Origin: Tyto alba
Taxonomy: Eukaryota; Chordata; Aves; Strigiformes; Tytonidae
Direction of reading: 5' to 3'
Assembly: GCF_018691265.1 (NCBI RefSeq)
Contig: NW_024881313.1
Coordinates: 1,946,501 to 2,010,500, forward strand
DNA length: 64,000 nt
Positions 13,152 to 27,089 of the stretch are shown one piece after another (position 1 is the stretch's first letter; every line of letters starts with the position of its first letter). The notes under the pieces are model-generated. The model ran no database searches. It was not told where the DNA came from and worked only from the letters and a program-made list of their open reading frames with translations. A program made the translations under genes and the position numbers.

Positions 13152-16100
13152 GAGTAAGAGTTAGGACTGTACCATAACTTAGCAGGTAGAAAAAAACACC
13201 CAGCTACCTAATGTGCCAGATATTTCTTTGGGCTGTGGGTAGAAGGTATTACTAGTATTGCTTTCAGATCCTCTGTCGGTACTATATTCCATTTTTCACA
13301 CTATGTTCATATTTGTTTTCCCATACTGCTTTCTTCTCTTCTACTTCCCTTATTTAATCACTAGATTTTATTCTATGTGATCATCTTCTGTAAAGAACAA
13401 GAAGTTAATAATATTTCATTATTAGAAATGGTCTTTGAATGGGCCTGTAATGAGGTAAAATGAGCTCACCCATCTCTAGTTGTTTTGTATACAATATTCT
13501 CCTAATAGTGAGAAATACCTTGACAGAATTCCCTTATAGCGTTCAACAAACTGAGAGCGTATGGTAGCTGGCTTTATGGATTTACACAGTACTGTACCTT
13601 AAACACTGGTTGGGTCAAATTCTCGGGTAAGTTGGTGTGATTTATGCTTACTTTAGCCCAGAAGTATTTTACACTGTCTTGGCTCTCTTTTAGTGTACTT
13701 CAGACTTTCTTAATTACCCAGAATAATTTTGATTCACAATCACTGACTAACGTGTGAGTTACATTCTTGTCCCCTTACATGAATCCTCTGCCCCTAGTCT
13801 ATTTTATTATAAAAAGCTTTGACAACATTATGGTGTGACTCATGGGATGTGCTGTTGTTACACTAATGAACTCCTTGTGAATGGCGTAAATATTAAAGAA
13901 TTGTTACTCTGTTGTAGGAATCAATTACATTTTCTTTTCTTTGTAAGGAACGGTGGGTTTTGCAGTTCTTTTCATAACATGTTTTTTTTTAAAGTGAAGA
14001 CATACAAAAAACTAGTGACAGAAAGTTACTTTCCCACTGAAAGCTACCACAGCTCGTCTGTGGGCAGAGAGATTTTCATTTAATAAAAAAAGTCCAAAAG
14101 AAAAAGAGTTATTGTAAATGAACAAACCCAAACTACTATTTCATTGCAATATCCATGGCCTGTAACCATAGGTGATCTAAAATCAAGCCAGAAGCACAAA
14201 CCTGCCAAAATGTATACCAGTCACTGTTTGTAAAAGTGAAAAGAAAATTAGCACACTGAGAAAGGAAAAACACATCTTAGGTGTCAACCTTTCTGCAGAC
14301 TTCTGTGTAGCCGTAGCAGTTGCTCTCCCCATTTTCCAGAGAGGTGGGATGGATGAGGAACAAGAGAGTGCCTGGTGTAAGTGGTGCAGAGTTTGAAGCT
14401 GCAGGCAGCAGCTGGGCTGGGTTCAAGTGAGTTCGTTGATGGTAATTCTTGAAATGACTTATTCTTGGTGGTGTACTTTGATTAACTCTTTGAAAAAAGT
14501 TACATTTAGATTTTTCGAGGCAGGAACTGACAGTCATTCTGCAATAGTGTGGAAGTTTATAGTTTACTCAGCAAAAGCTTGCATGCTGCTGTATTTTAGA
14601 AATGTTGGTCACCTCAGTACTTGAGAATCCATTCTTGCTGGATTCTCTCAGTTCTCAGGAATGGAAATTAATTGTATAGTTTCAGAGTTTGAATTTCACT
14701 TATTATTCGTCGTATTCGTAGAATCATGATCTGAGCAAGATCTCCGTTGTGCAGTTAAGAACAGTTGTAAGCTCGCAATAGTCTGTCCCTGACCCAGCAA
14801 ACTCACCTCATTTGCTGAGCACTACTAATGTAAACCATGCACTGATGGATTCAGAGGATAGGGTCTTTGTCTTGAGGAGTGGAGACAACTGATCCAAAGT
14901 CTCCTCATGCCAAGGGAAGACCCTTATTGACCTCGGCAGGCTGTGGATCAAGCTGTAGTCTGAGACATGCCAGAATAAGAGAGGGCAGTGAAAAACAGGA
15001 ATGGTCATTAGCACTGTAACCTTAATATAGCACATTAAACTTTTATAGATGCATGGTGTAAAATCATTAAAACCACATTTCTACACATATGTGTTCAGAA
15101 TCAGATTTCATTTATAGTTGCTGAAGAACTATAACCACCAGAAAAGACACACGACAATCTTAATTTGCGAAGAATTAAAAAGCTGCTTGCAACAGCAGGC
15201 ATCAGAGAAGAGCTTGCTAGTTTTATGAGGAAGGGAAGTGATGAGCTCTCAGTAACAGCGCAGTCACAGTCTGGTCGTACCTTGACCAGATTGCAAACAT
15301 ATCCTCATTTCTACTTGTCTCCTGCATTTCTTGGGCTGTACATGTTTTTGTTGGTGTTAAACTCACGTTCCCAAAGGCCTTTTCTATGCTTTGAGGAGCT
15401 AAGCTTCCTTACATGTCTTTTCCACCATCTTTTTGGAATGTAGGAAATGAATAATATTCTTTTCATGATATGCCACACGCCCACATCCATGTGTTGTCAG
15501 TTGGTAGTAAATGCAGATCATTTAGCGCAATGTACTTCACCTTCCACAGGAGAACATGAATCCGGTTGAGCCACTTGTATTACACTGACCTGGAAATGTC
15601 AGGCAGTGCATCTATATATATCATATAGGTATACTATTGCAATAGGAACCAGAACAGATCTAGCTGGTTTTGTTGCTATTGTGATAATGTTGCTAGCTTG
15701 TGAAAGTTACTGTGGGAAAACTCTCTTTGAATAATTTTCTTGGTGAATCACAACCAGTAGTTTTGGAAAATGATTAGGTGATGTAGACCAGCATGTCTCA
15801 GCATTGCAGTGACCAGTAATACTCTTGCAAAATTTAATTACCTACATTCATTTCCACTTACATGAGGAGGAAATCAAAGAAAGTGGGGGTAATACGAATA
15901 ATACAGAAATATTCATAGTTGACTCTAACTGTTAGTGGGTTTTAAATGAAAAGTGTGGTAGTTGTGCAAAACAAAGAAGTCCTTGGTTTTTACAAAAAAT
16001 ATTTGTTAGGCCCTCCGTTGATTTAAAGAAACAGAAAGTGTAGGTTCAGACATACTTGCAGAAAGTTAAGCAAATGCCTGAATGTTTTCATATTTGTGAG

Positions 16101-18872
16101 GAGCTACTTAGCTGTCAAAATTAACTGATAGTTTGCCTTTTATAAGTAATGAAATATGCATATTTACATGTTCTTTTCATGGAGGAGCACAGACAACATC
16201 ATCTTCATGTGAATCCCTATTTACTGCAAGAAGTTTCAAGTGTCATCAGCAATTGATAAAGTTTCTCCAATGTTTTGCAGCTTCATTTAATGCCATCCTA
16301 CAGGATCTTTAAATGCCGACAAGTTTATTATTTCTCCTACAGAGAATAAATTTTGTGCTGTTCCTTTCTGAAAAGTTCTTTCTCTCCTGTGGTTCCCATA
16401 AGCAGTGATAGTAAAAGTATTTTAGGTACCCAAAGTCATGTATGCAATTTAAAAGAGACAATCTACCAGGAAAAAAAGGCAGTGTAACAGCCAGCTGTTT
16501 GTGCCCACTATGTGCAAAAAAGGGGATCCATAAGCAGATACTTTCCACTGTTTCACAGGTGGCTTGTGTGATGCTCATCACTGTTGCAGTACATGTTGTT
16601 GGTTAAGCCATTCTTACAACTTTTACTGCAAAATTTCTCCTCCAAATGTCTGTGAAGGGCAAATAGTGATTAAATCAGTACCTTTGAGAGGTGGAAACCC
16701 CGAGGCCACATCAAAATTAGTCTCGGTGACCAATACCCGACGACTCAAATTAAACTATGCTTTTCTAACAGCCGCATTGCAAAGCAACACAAAAGCGAAG
16801 GCTTTTCTTTCCTCCTTGGTCTTATGGCTGAAAGTTATAGAGAAAAATTGAGTTACAGTGTGATGAGCTGGATACCTTGTGATTCGTTCCCAGTAACTAG
16901 AGAAAAAACTTTATCTGACCTTGTGGATGTGTGGGGATTGCTGTGAAAAAGCACATATCACTTGTGGTAGAGACTGCATCCTGACTGCAAACAGGTTAAT
17001 GACCTAACCTGCCCTCCCTGGCTAATCCGGCTGGTCATTTTATGAAAAGGGACCCTTGTTTTGGAGCAGAAGGGGTTCAGTGCAAAAATATTAGGGAGAG
17101 ATGCAAGTTGTCATTAAATAATACAGAGGAGTTGGCAGTGAAGAAGCTTTCTATTTCCTCCTTCCCACTCCCCACTTCACAGTTTGCCTCCCCCTGGTCC
17201 TGCCGACACAACTAGATGTTGGGCTGTGAAATAAACCAGATCCCTGAAATGATCCAAGTAAAAATAACCGTTCTGACTGTCTTGCAGAGCTCTTGGAGAC
17301 CAATTTTAATGCTTATTTTATTTAAAATAAATAAGACAAAAATGATTAATTGTCTTATCAGAAAAACACTACTGTTAAGCATTATGAAGCAGTGCATCAT
17401 GCCTTTTTCAATTCATAGATTTTGTTACAGCCAGAAGGGACTAAAGATTATGAAGATGATTTCAAGTTCATGGAGAATAAATGAATCAAATTTTGAGTGA
17501 GAAGTAAAAATTGACACCCTAAACTTACAACTATATTGGCAGGATACCTAAAAATGCAAGACTGCTTAATTTAAAAAGAGAAAGAGAGTGAGAGCTAACC
17601 TTAATAACAAGAAAACATGCAAGACCAAGTGTAAGTTTTCGAAAGATAAATTTATCCCACATATATATCACTGCTGCTTGCTAAAGCTATCTTTACCTAG
17701 TTTAAATAGCTTGTTGAAAAAAACTGCTAAATAATATAAATGAAAAAGTGTGCATTTCATACAAGTGAAGCAGGGAACAAGAAAATAAGCAGATAACCTA
17801 TTAACCAATGTCTGTCTAAATGCTTTGGAGGGATAACTTTAAAAGCCAGTGCTTAATTGTCATGCAAAATAGAAGAGATGGAGGGTCATGGGACAACTCC
17901 TTCTGTAAAATGGCAGTAGCATTTCTGTTGCTAAATTATGTGTATAACATGCGCTGTATTGTAATTCTGCCGCTTTTACAAAATCCATATTATGCTATTT
18001 ATGCTAAAACACTTTCTTAAAGAGTTGTCTGTGAAAGACAAGGCACTCAGATGCTAGCAGAAAAAATCATAGTTTGCTTTTATCAGTGCCCTCATAGAAA
18101 GTGTAGTCTCAGAGAGGGTTTTGGCCTTAAACCTGAATATTGCAACTTTCTACTTTCGGTCTAGCATAGTTTCCTGGATTAGAGAGCACAGTTACAAAAC
18201 ACTTATTCAAGGAAATTTCATTTTGATTCCTGCAGCTGCGGAAGCTTCATCATCATTTTCTCATCTGCTTCCCCATTTCACTTACTTACTTGGACAACTT
18301 TCTCTCCTCTGCTCGAGTTGAAGCAACCTTTCACCGGCACTGTTCCAACCATCACTCTCTTTTGGCTTCATCACTATCAGATGGCATGATGTAGTACTAG
18401 CCTGTTTACATTTTAGAGCCTCTCTTCCCACACGGTAGGTAGCTGGGACTTCTTTGGCTACAGAAAATTAGTGGTGGGAGCAGCTCCACCATTTTCTATA
18501 GAAATTTTAGAAGAAAAGTGAAAGATGCTTTGTATCTTCCAAGATAGAAAATAAGCCCAGATTTACTGAATATTTCTAGATTGCAGGAAATTTTATAAGC
18601 CTACCAAACCTTAGAGTGAAAGAGGAGCGGAGAAGAGCTTATCTACGGTGTAATATAGTAACTGCGATGCTTCACTGTTTAGGGTTATGACTGTTCATCC
18701 TTTTCTGGAACAGAAATGTAACTTCTGAAAATGTTAGCGCCGTTTGAAAATTGTTTATTTCTGAGCTCTAATATTAACCTGAGACTGTCATTTTACTCTT
18801 TGCATATTCGTTAGGTTCTTGATCTCGGCCATAACTTCTAAGACCTAATCTAACACAAACAAAATAATATTT

Positions 18873-18888
18873 AAATTTTTAAAAATTT
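18873..18888. repeat. 16-bp AT palindrome
   Basis: AAATTTTTAAAAATTT is a perfect palindrome. In AT-rich DNA this can easily arise by chance, and I attach no function to it. Confidence 0.6.
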
Positions 18889-21639
18889 TGAACTGAGATA
18901 GAGCACTTGTATCTTCTGCAAACTCTTTGCCTCAGTGCCAGGTAGTATATTTCTCCTGACATGAATACACACATGGTTTTACTAAGCTCTATGTGGCTGA
19001 TACCTTGGCAGTATTTCTTTCCCCCATCCATACTCATCAAAAAATATTTACAAAATGCTAATATAATCTTAAATGTTGGGAAGGAAACATCAAATAAAGG
19101 GGCAATTTATACAAGTTCAATTTTCATTTCAGTTTACTGTTGGACTTGATTTTTTTTAAATGTTGAGTATTAACACCTGTTACTTTAATCTGGGTTCCAG
19201 GCCTTTTGTGGCCATGATTACAGTTTTGAGAAAGGAGGACAGTGAAAGACTGCATGAAAAAGAAGATTTACAACACCTTTTCCCTTGTTAGTTACATCCA
19301 TGTAATTATAGCAAAGCACTGAGTGGGTACCACTTTGCCATACACCTGAAACATTTTTTGCCTGACAGTGCACTGATAGTTTAGAAACATGGCCCCCACC
19401 GTGACTGACAGTTGGTTTTGGAATAAATCACATAAAATTCAATAGGAGAAGGTGGCTACTGGCTAGTTCAGCCAAAGTCTACTTGGCAGAGTATGTTAAC
19501 CTCCACGAAGCTCTGCATTATTGCACAGCTCCATGTGATGCTTCTGTCTGCAGCACAGGTTTACCCATAGCTTGGCTACTAAGAGTAGCCAAGGGCAGTG
19601 CTGTAGAAAAGCAGAGAATCACTGAAAAAGTTTTCTTTAGCTGTAATGAAGATTATGTGTGTGCCAAACACATCAATATGGCAGATGACCCGAGAGAACC
19701 AGTAGATAAAGCAATTCAATCTTCTTAGGAAAGTTGTTTCCGGGGTAAAATCTCAAACTTCAGCTCACTCAAAATTATTCTAGAGTATCATTTCTATATT
19801 TAACCTTTCCATTCCTCACCTTGGGAAGACAAAATGAATAAATTAGTACTGTTACTTCAACACTTTTATCTATTTTGTTTCGTATTTTCCAAAAGCTAGT
19901 TCAATGCCATCCAAATCTGTAAATTACTGAAACGGAAAACATGTCTGTTGATTGGAAGAGAAGTGAATACTGTATTTGTATTGAAGAAGCCAAACCTGAA
20001 AGTGATCCAAGAAATTGCATTAATGTAAGCTTCAGCCCAGAATTGCAGCTCAGACTAGTCATCGGTCAGTCACCAGGGACAGATGAGAAAATAAAACAGG
20101 AGAGTGAGAGGAGGTTGGATGAAAACATGGTATAAGCCCTGCCATCTGACCTCTGCCAGCAGAGCCCACTGTTGATGGGAGCTCCGGTGTGAGCTTGCCA
20201 AACCAGGTTTGTGCTCTTCCCAAGGGTGCCAGGACCACAAGATTAGGGCTCCCAGCTGATCTACTCAGACCCTGGGGAGAGAGAAGATTGTCATACCACC
20301 TATATAGGCATGCCCCACTCCAGGCATCTAGACCAATTGCAATTCAAGGTAATTAGAAGTAGGAGCCCAGGATTCAATTGCTTGGTTCAGAATTAAGCAT
20401 TAAGTACTTGGAATAACTTCAGGTAGCCAAGATATTGGCCCAAGGCTGACAGGTATAACACAGGCACTACAGGAGAGCTGTGCCCTTCTGCCAGGCGGGT
20501 GACACGAGGGTATCTCGGATGGGGCTAGGCTCCTACATTCCAGCAACTGATCTGAGAGCCTCATTTCTCCGTATAGCCCACAGGAAGATGCAGGCACCTG
20601 CATCGGCGCTGAAGTTAAGACAACATAATTACAGCCCTCAGAAAGCATTTACAGAGGCAGGCGGCCTTGCCCGTTCACCCTTGCAAATACGCATCCTCTC
20701 CTCAGCGTTCATGACCTGTCACCCCTGCCATCAAGACTAAGATGAGATTGAGTCTACTGCTGGGGAATGGTGCAGTCCTTTTCCCGCTGCTATTACCTAT
20801 CCTTCCCCAGGAAGGAACTTTATTGAAGTGAGGCAATGACAAAGCTTTGCCTGACGCTGAAGCCTGCAGCTTCAGTCTGTCTTAATCCAGGCTGGTGTCT
20901 CTCACCTCTTCTGCTTGGCTTCTCTCTGACTACCTAAACAACTCACACAGGGTGGAGGAGAGATTTGTGCAGAGAAGTGGGGAAAATCCCACCCTTGAAA
21001 AAATGCTAGGATGGTGGAAAGGAGACGTCTGTTGTACACGGCCTCTGGCAGGTTCAAATGTCCTATTTTAAAAAAGCAAAATCAGGGCTTGCAGCACGGG
21101 TCTCTGTCTTCCGTGTGAGTGTCCTAATAACCTCTAGGTTACTGGCTTCTCCGGAGTTGCCTTAGAACACTTGTTTCATCCTGATACAAAGAGGGAAATT
21201 TCTGAATTTTTGGCAGGATAGTAAAACCACCCAGCTACAGTCTCAAGGCATGCACCCTCTCTCCATGGGAGGTGAGCAATCACGCTCCACGCTGTTCCCT
21301 CAGGTACTGGCCCTGCTCCATGGGCTGATAAAGAGGGATAATAGGTCTGTGGCCCCACCTCCTTCCTTTGCCTTTTTGACATCCTGCTCCCCAAAACTGA
21401 GTGACAACAAAAGCTAGTGCCGTAGTTCTCGGGCTGCCTAGGACACCCACAAGGCAGCCTGTCGGGTCCTGCACGGATGCCAGGGCTCGGCTGGGAGCGG
21501 ATCCTCCACAACACAAACACCTTTAGAGACTCAAAACCCACTCACTTTCGTTTCCAGCCACTGGCAGCATCACCCTGGGTTACTTGAGTTACTCTGGGGT
21601 CCGAAGTTTCCTTCCTACCCTGCTGTCCCTCTCCTGCGT

Positions 21640-22030
21640 GACATACCCGCTACGGGTGCAGGCCAATCCTCACCTGCCGGAGGGGTAGGAAGGAGGGGGG
21701 AAATTAAACAGACATTGAGAAGGGCTCACGCAAAGCGGAAAGGTAATGACTGCTCCACCCAGGGCTGGCAGTCGCCACGCAAACTTCCCCGCGCCGCGCT
21801 GCCGATGTCACTCGCTCGCTCCTGGCTGCGACACACCTGCTTGCTGAGAGCGGTGCTGCTCCGTGCCAGGGCTGCCCACGGCCGGCACCGGCTGCCCGCC
21901 AGCGCACCGCGCTCCGCAGCGAGGCGTGCGGCGGGGGGCGAGCGGGCAGCCCCCCGTCACTCCACCTGCACACGCAGAGGGTCAGACTTAGAGCTCTCAG
22001 CCCTGGCGCGGTAAGCCACCCTTTCACATC
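21640..22030. promoter_or_regulatory. Small CpG-rich patch, candidate CpG island
   Basis: CpG and G+C rise sharply, most densely at about 21770-21960, within AT-rich flanks. The open frames here (99 codons plus, 118 codons minus) are GC-driven and show no known domain. It may be an alternative promoter, an unmethylated enhancer or a lncRNA start. No TATA box, clear initiator or splice donor fixes a direction. Confidence 0.45.
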
Positions 22031-22993
22031 CTCACCGTGGGTGTACGTGCCGTGGACCAAAGCAGGAAGTCACGCTCTTCTGTCCGTAGAATCCTCTGCG
22101 TGATTTGCAGAACATCACCGAGCTCATTTTAGGAGAATTCATTGCTGGAACATGATTTTCAGTGAATGTTTTAGTAATCAACACATGCCAAATCATATCT
22201 GTAGGAAAAAAATAAAAATACTAAAAGAAACCCAAACAAAAATAATAGAACAATTATTGCTTGAAGATTCTGATTGCCTATAAATTATAACTCTATTCAG
22301 CTCCATGACAATTTATATTTTCATTTATGAAACCATTCTTGTTATTAACTTTCAATCTTATTTACTGAGGGAAGTAGGAATACACCAAGCAGACAAATCA
22401 TTTTAAACCATGTCTCGAAAACCTAGGGTTATGGCACACGGGACACGTTTATTACCACTGTTTTAGAGCACATGATAAGTTTAAAATGGGGCCCTATTTC
22501 AAAAGGCAGGGGTTGGTTAGGACAAGGCAACTTACCATGACCGCAGTTCCCAATGTAAAAGTGTCAATGTGCTTGCTATATTCATAATGTGTTTATTCTC
22601 ATTACAGTTTTCAATTTGTCAGTGTTTTACTGGCATGCAACCACAGAGCATAGACTGCTATTGCTGGTTAACCTTGTTATTGCAGACAAGTTACAAGTCC
22701 TGACAAGAGTTTGATAACTGTGCCTACTTATTTTAAGCCATACATGAGGAAAGGGTAGGAGGTTCAAAGTAAGTTATGCTTTCCTGTGTGAGTCCCCATA
22801 TGATCACTCAAAGTTACTGTAAATATAAAAGCAGAAGTGCCTGATTGCCATTTTGTCACTATGACACTAGACAAGAAGGTAATCAAAAAAAAAGAATCAC
22901 ACATGAGGCTGAAGTTATAAAAGTGTAAAGCCCCGGAGCCTCAATCCTCTAAAGCAAACGTGTGGATTTAGTCCCCTGTACAGGTGTTTGCAG

Positions 22994-23065
22994 GATGGAG
23001 GACTCATTCACTTGCAAATAATTTTTCCTGGAATCTATATCCCAGAAGAAACAGTGACCAAACAG
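22994..23065 (+). other. Weak candidate exon, 72 nt, frame open
   Basis: The segment follows TTTGCAG and is followed by GTAAAG, with CAG before the donor. It is 72 nt, a multiple of three, and reads as 24 codons with no stop in the frame starting at its first base. The peptide contains IYIPEETVTKQ, which I do not recognise. The tract before the acceptor is a poor polypyrimidine tract, and AG...GT brackets with open 72-mers occur often by chance. It could be a lncRNA exon or nothing. Confidence 0.15.
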
Positions 23066-25611
23066 GTAAAGAGTGGAAATTACTATTTCTTATGGAAAAA
23101 ATATGCTTTACTCCTCCTACTCCTCCTCTTCCTCTTCCTCTTCACATGTTTACTGCTTATTCATCTGCCTCAGCCCCTTGTTGTATCCTGTTGTAGACTT
23201 TGATTATAAACTTGCTGGGTCAGAATAGTCTTTTTCCTATTTAACAAAAACAAAACAGCTTGCAGAAAAACCATCATCCACCCCTGATCCTTGACTGAGG
23301 CCACATATCACTGCTAGAATGTAAATATAATCTTACTATTTTACCAAATGCTCCACAGCAGTTAAATAATAAATACACAGTGGTGGAGAAAAAAATAAAA
23401 GTTTAGTCAGTTCCTGGATGCAATTTCACAGATCATGGTAAATCAGATAACGCTCTTACAGCTTCCCAAAAAGAGACACCTAAATAAAATCATTTTGATA
23501 TTCAGAGACATTGACTGTGTGCTGTTATTTAAAAGTAAGGATCATGGACATGCAGCCCCACAATTAAAAGATTAATTTCCTATTTACATTTTTGTCATCT
23601 AAATTAGAAAGCCACCAAAGACTGCCAAAAAAAAATATATATATATGTAAAGGAATAAAAGGCATGAGGAAACGTTAAAAAAAAATAAAGAAAAAGTCAT
23701 TGATCTTTAACAAGCATCTGCCAGTGGCCATTTGCACATCAATTCTGATTGTTGTCCTGCTGTGGAGAGAAGTGGTGCTGCCCTGCGTATACTTTTGGTT
23801 TGAACAGAACTTCCTTATCATTAAGGTCCATTAGTGTTCATTAGTGTCCTACAACATGAGCAGCCGACATATGGGAGGCAGAGCAGAGAGAGGCAGGATT
23901 CTCTTCCCAAACAACAACTGAGGTGGCTTGAAAATCCTGCTTCTTCAGTCTAGGAGCATGATTCTGCTTCTGAAAGGCAGTATCTTACACATTGCTTTAT
24001 ATCAGTGGAGGTCCATTTTACCAGATGGTTAAAAAAAAAAAGAAAAAAGCAGCTAAACGCAGAGAGCTGTGGAGCTGCTGTAAAATTAAGAAAATCCTTT
24101 TCTCATTCATCTTTTAATGTTCCCTCAAATTAGGTGGAGAGGAAAGATACTTAACTGGCTTCACTCTCACCCTTCTCCACCCTATCATTTAACCACAGAA
24201 AAGATTGATTTATAACAACAGTAACTTCTGTACTATCAGATATCTACAAGTTTTTCAGTCTGCAATTTTACCTCACATGAATAAATGTTGCAGACTTAAC
24301 ATGCTTCAAAAAGTTAGAACCATTTTAATGAACTACTTCTAATGTGACTACACTTCTGAAAACATGCAGTTCTTTCAAATGTGTTTCCAAGTGAAATAAC
24401 GCTTCTGAGATTTATTATAACACATACAATTTTTCCTGCAAATACAGTAGAATTATGCTTTAATTACGTTTAAGTATTTGAAAGCTAGTTCTTTTCTTCT
24501 TTTAAATCTTTTTTGACCCAAGCTTGGTTTAAAAAAAAAAAAAAAAATGCAAAACTGTTCATTTCTGCATTTGTTGTTTGCAGTCCTATGGATGTTCTGC
24601 ATTAGGATACTCCACCTTAGAGTAGAAATTTCCTACATCATTTCACAAAACTTCAAGATGGAACACTTATTCTTCTGATAAAATGTTTGTTTAGAAAAAC
24701 CTCCTCTTTTAAGTACAAGCTCCCTGGTGCCAATTTTGCCACCTTGGTAAATATTTATAGATGAGTCATAAGCCTCTGAAAAAAAGCTTTGGATTGGGAG
24801 CCTGACTGAAGCACTGATAGTAATACGCATATTCATGTTTCACTTGCTGACCTTGTATCTGCTACTTTTATGGGAAAGTCAAATGCTTTTCATTATTACA
24901 TTCAATTTCTGTCCTGTATTTCAAGCCACATATAATCTCTACTTCTTGAGGTTTATACTGATGTGCAAACAGAACATTTCTTTATGAATCATACAGATAT
25001 GCCAGCACCATGGGTCTTGTGTAAAGTCCACACACTTGATAAACCTGAACCTTTGGGGACTTTTTGTTTGGTCTATGAGAATGAAATGGTGCATTTAAAT
25101 CGATTCTGTTTATATCCAGTGCACAAGAGACTTATTTTTATACTCTGACACACCTTGGTATCAGAAGGTGAAACATCAAGAGTAACAAAGAATAAAGGGG
25201 GTCACGGAGATTCCACCAAAACAAATATACTTTATTGTACACAAGATGCCATGCCAGGGTTAATTCCATTTTTAGTTTTGTGGCTGGCAGTCCATAGGGA
25301 CTGTAGTGTCTTCACACAGCTATGTTACATAGGCGGCCTGTGTAACTGTCAGTGGGCCAGTAGATTTACATGGCAACACACTGTTTTGGAAAAACATTGG
25401 AGTTTAATTAAGGTTCTTTTTTTTTCTTTTTTTTAAATGAAGTGACAAGGAGAACTTAAGAACTGACATGAATAGCGTGAGGCCCATCACCATGGGATTC
25501 CTGCCCACCTATTTCACCGCAGTCATTCCCTACTTCGAAAATGCAGGCCGAGTTTTCTTAGCCTGTTTCATCTCAGGATCAAAACAGGATTCAGACCAAC
25601 AAGGTTCTCTG

Positions 25612-25636
25612 AAAAAAAAAAAAAAAAAAAAAAAAA
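25612..25636. repeat. Poly(A) tract, 25 nt
   Basis: An uninterrupted A homopolymer. It could be the tail of an old plus-strand retroposon, but the upstream sequence is not recognisable as one. Confidence 0.95.
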
Positions 25637-27089
25637 GTAATATAGTCTCAGTTGCAATCTTCATATTGCTCTTCAGGAAGCCAAGATCATTCCATATACA
25701 CCAACACCAATCCCCTCGATACAACTGGAGAGCCAGAGATGTCAGGCTGATTGCTTCACACATCTCTGCAAATGAATGTTGGGGATATGAATCCCAATAG
25801 AAGTTATATTCACAAAATGAGCCCCCTACAGAAATGCAGGAATATGCTGGAGGGAAAAGACCTTTCCCTCAGTCACGCAAGGTAAAACCACAGCAGGTAT
25901 TATCTTTCAGGTCTGTGCACTACCCGGACGTTTCAGGTGTCAGAATGATACACTTCGTTTACCTGTAGTAAAACAAAAAGAAACAATCTTGAAAAAAAAA
26001 AAAAAACCAAAAACATTTATTCGTTTGGTTTTTTTCTCCAGGTTTTAGATTTGGAAGGATGTGGCAGAGAAACCATAAAGTTAAGGGGAAACAAGACAAG
26101 GGAAATCATGGCTAAATAATTAACATTCTGACTATTACAGTCACAATGGTTGATGGACCGAGGTCAGGCTCCTCGTAATAAGGTGAGGTATATAGGACAC
26201 GACAGAGAAAGGTTTGAGTGGACAGTAATACAAGTGTTACGGAGTGAAAAGGTGAGTTATATTCCCATCAGCGTGCGACCTGCTGACATGGTTTTAAACA
26301 GCACTACTCTTATTTAAAATGTGTTAAAACACGGTAATTAGTCTGGATTGTAGCACAGCTAATTTTCCTAGTGTTAACGATCAGGATTGCAGGAAGAAAA
26401 ACTATGAAAACATAAACTAAGTGCAAGCCAATATGGGAATACCTCCACAGTTTGTGGACAGACTGCCCCATTTATTGCAAAGGCATTAACTGTGACATCC
26501 TCTTGTGGTTTTTCAAAGGGTAACAAGATTACCCTTAGCAATATCACAGTTAAGAAAGTGTGCAAGAACAGGCTGATTATCAGAATCAGCACAAATATTT
26601 TATTTTCCTGACTTAAAATAGTCAAAAGCAATAGGAACAAATATCTGATGCCAAAAATATAGAAATAATATCACTCCAGCATGGGATTCATCAGCCAGCT
26701 CCCAAATTTGAGTCCAAACATTACTGACAAAAAAAAAATCAGTAACATGTTTTTAAAAAATTCAGATGCTTCTGCAATTACTGTTTGCATCCAGATCACA
26801 AGGAAGAAGTTTCAGAACATGAAGGGAAAGGTCTGGCAGTCCTGCTGAGCAAGATGAAAACAGAACAAGAGCTAGAAGACTCACGAAAACAAACAAGCCC
26901 TCCCAACCCTGTTTTTTTGATGGGTAGTTTTTTTCCACACTCCCCCAAAGAAGAAATTAGGAAGAGTCTTTATATATCAAGGAAATCATCCCTACAGGAT
27001 TTGAGGGATTCTTCACAGTACTGGTTATCAGGATATTATTTTTTCCCACTTGCTGAGGGAGTCCTCTCAAACTCACCGAAATCAAAGGC

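Larger units (their letters stand above)
10061..21639. other. Mostly AT-rich non-coding stretch, no gene recognised
   Basis: About 11.6 kb downstream of the first CpG island. The first kilobase (to about 11.1 kb) is still moderately GC-rich and the rest is AT-rich. I found no exon with a convincing acceptor and donor and no recognisable protein. Frames of up to 130 codons (for example minus strand 10504-10896 and 10622-11008) run through a T/GGTTT repeat and have low-complexity translations. The frame at 19941-20135 ends near a GTAAGC but lacks an acceptor. Confidence 0.55.
22031..27089. other. AT-rich non-coding stretch with one weak exon-like segment
   Basis: No recognisable gene. The stretch holds a weak exon-like segment (22994-23065), short CTCCT-rich and A-run simple repeats, and many stop codons in all frames. 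The open frame at 25468-25800 runs into a poly(A) tract and is taken as chance. Confidence 0.55.

Noticed and set aside
19941..20135. 65-codon frame with an internal GTAAGC that might be a splice donor
   Set aside because: No credible acceptor upstream, and the frame continues unbroken past the putative donor.
25468..25800. 110-codon frame starting MNSVRPITMGF
   Set aside because: Runs straight through a 25-nt A tract giving lysines. No splice or family support.
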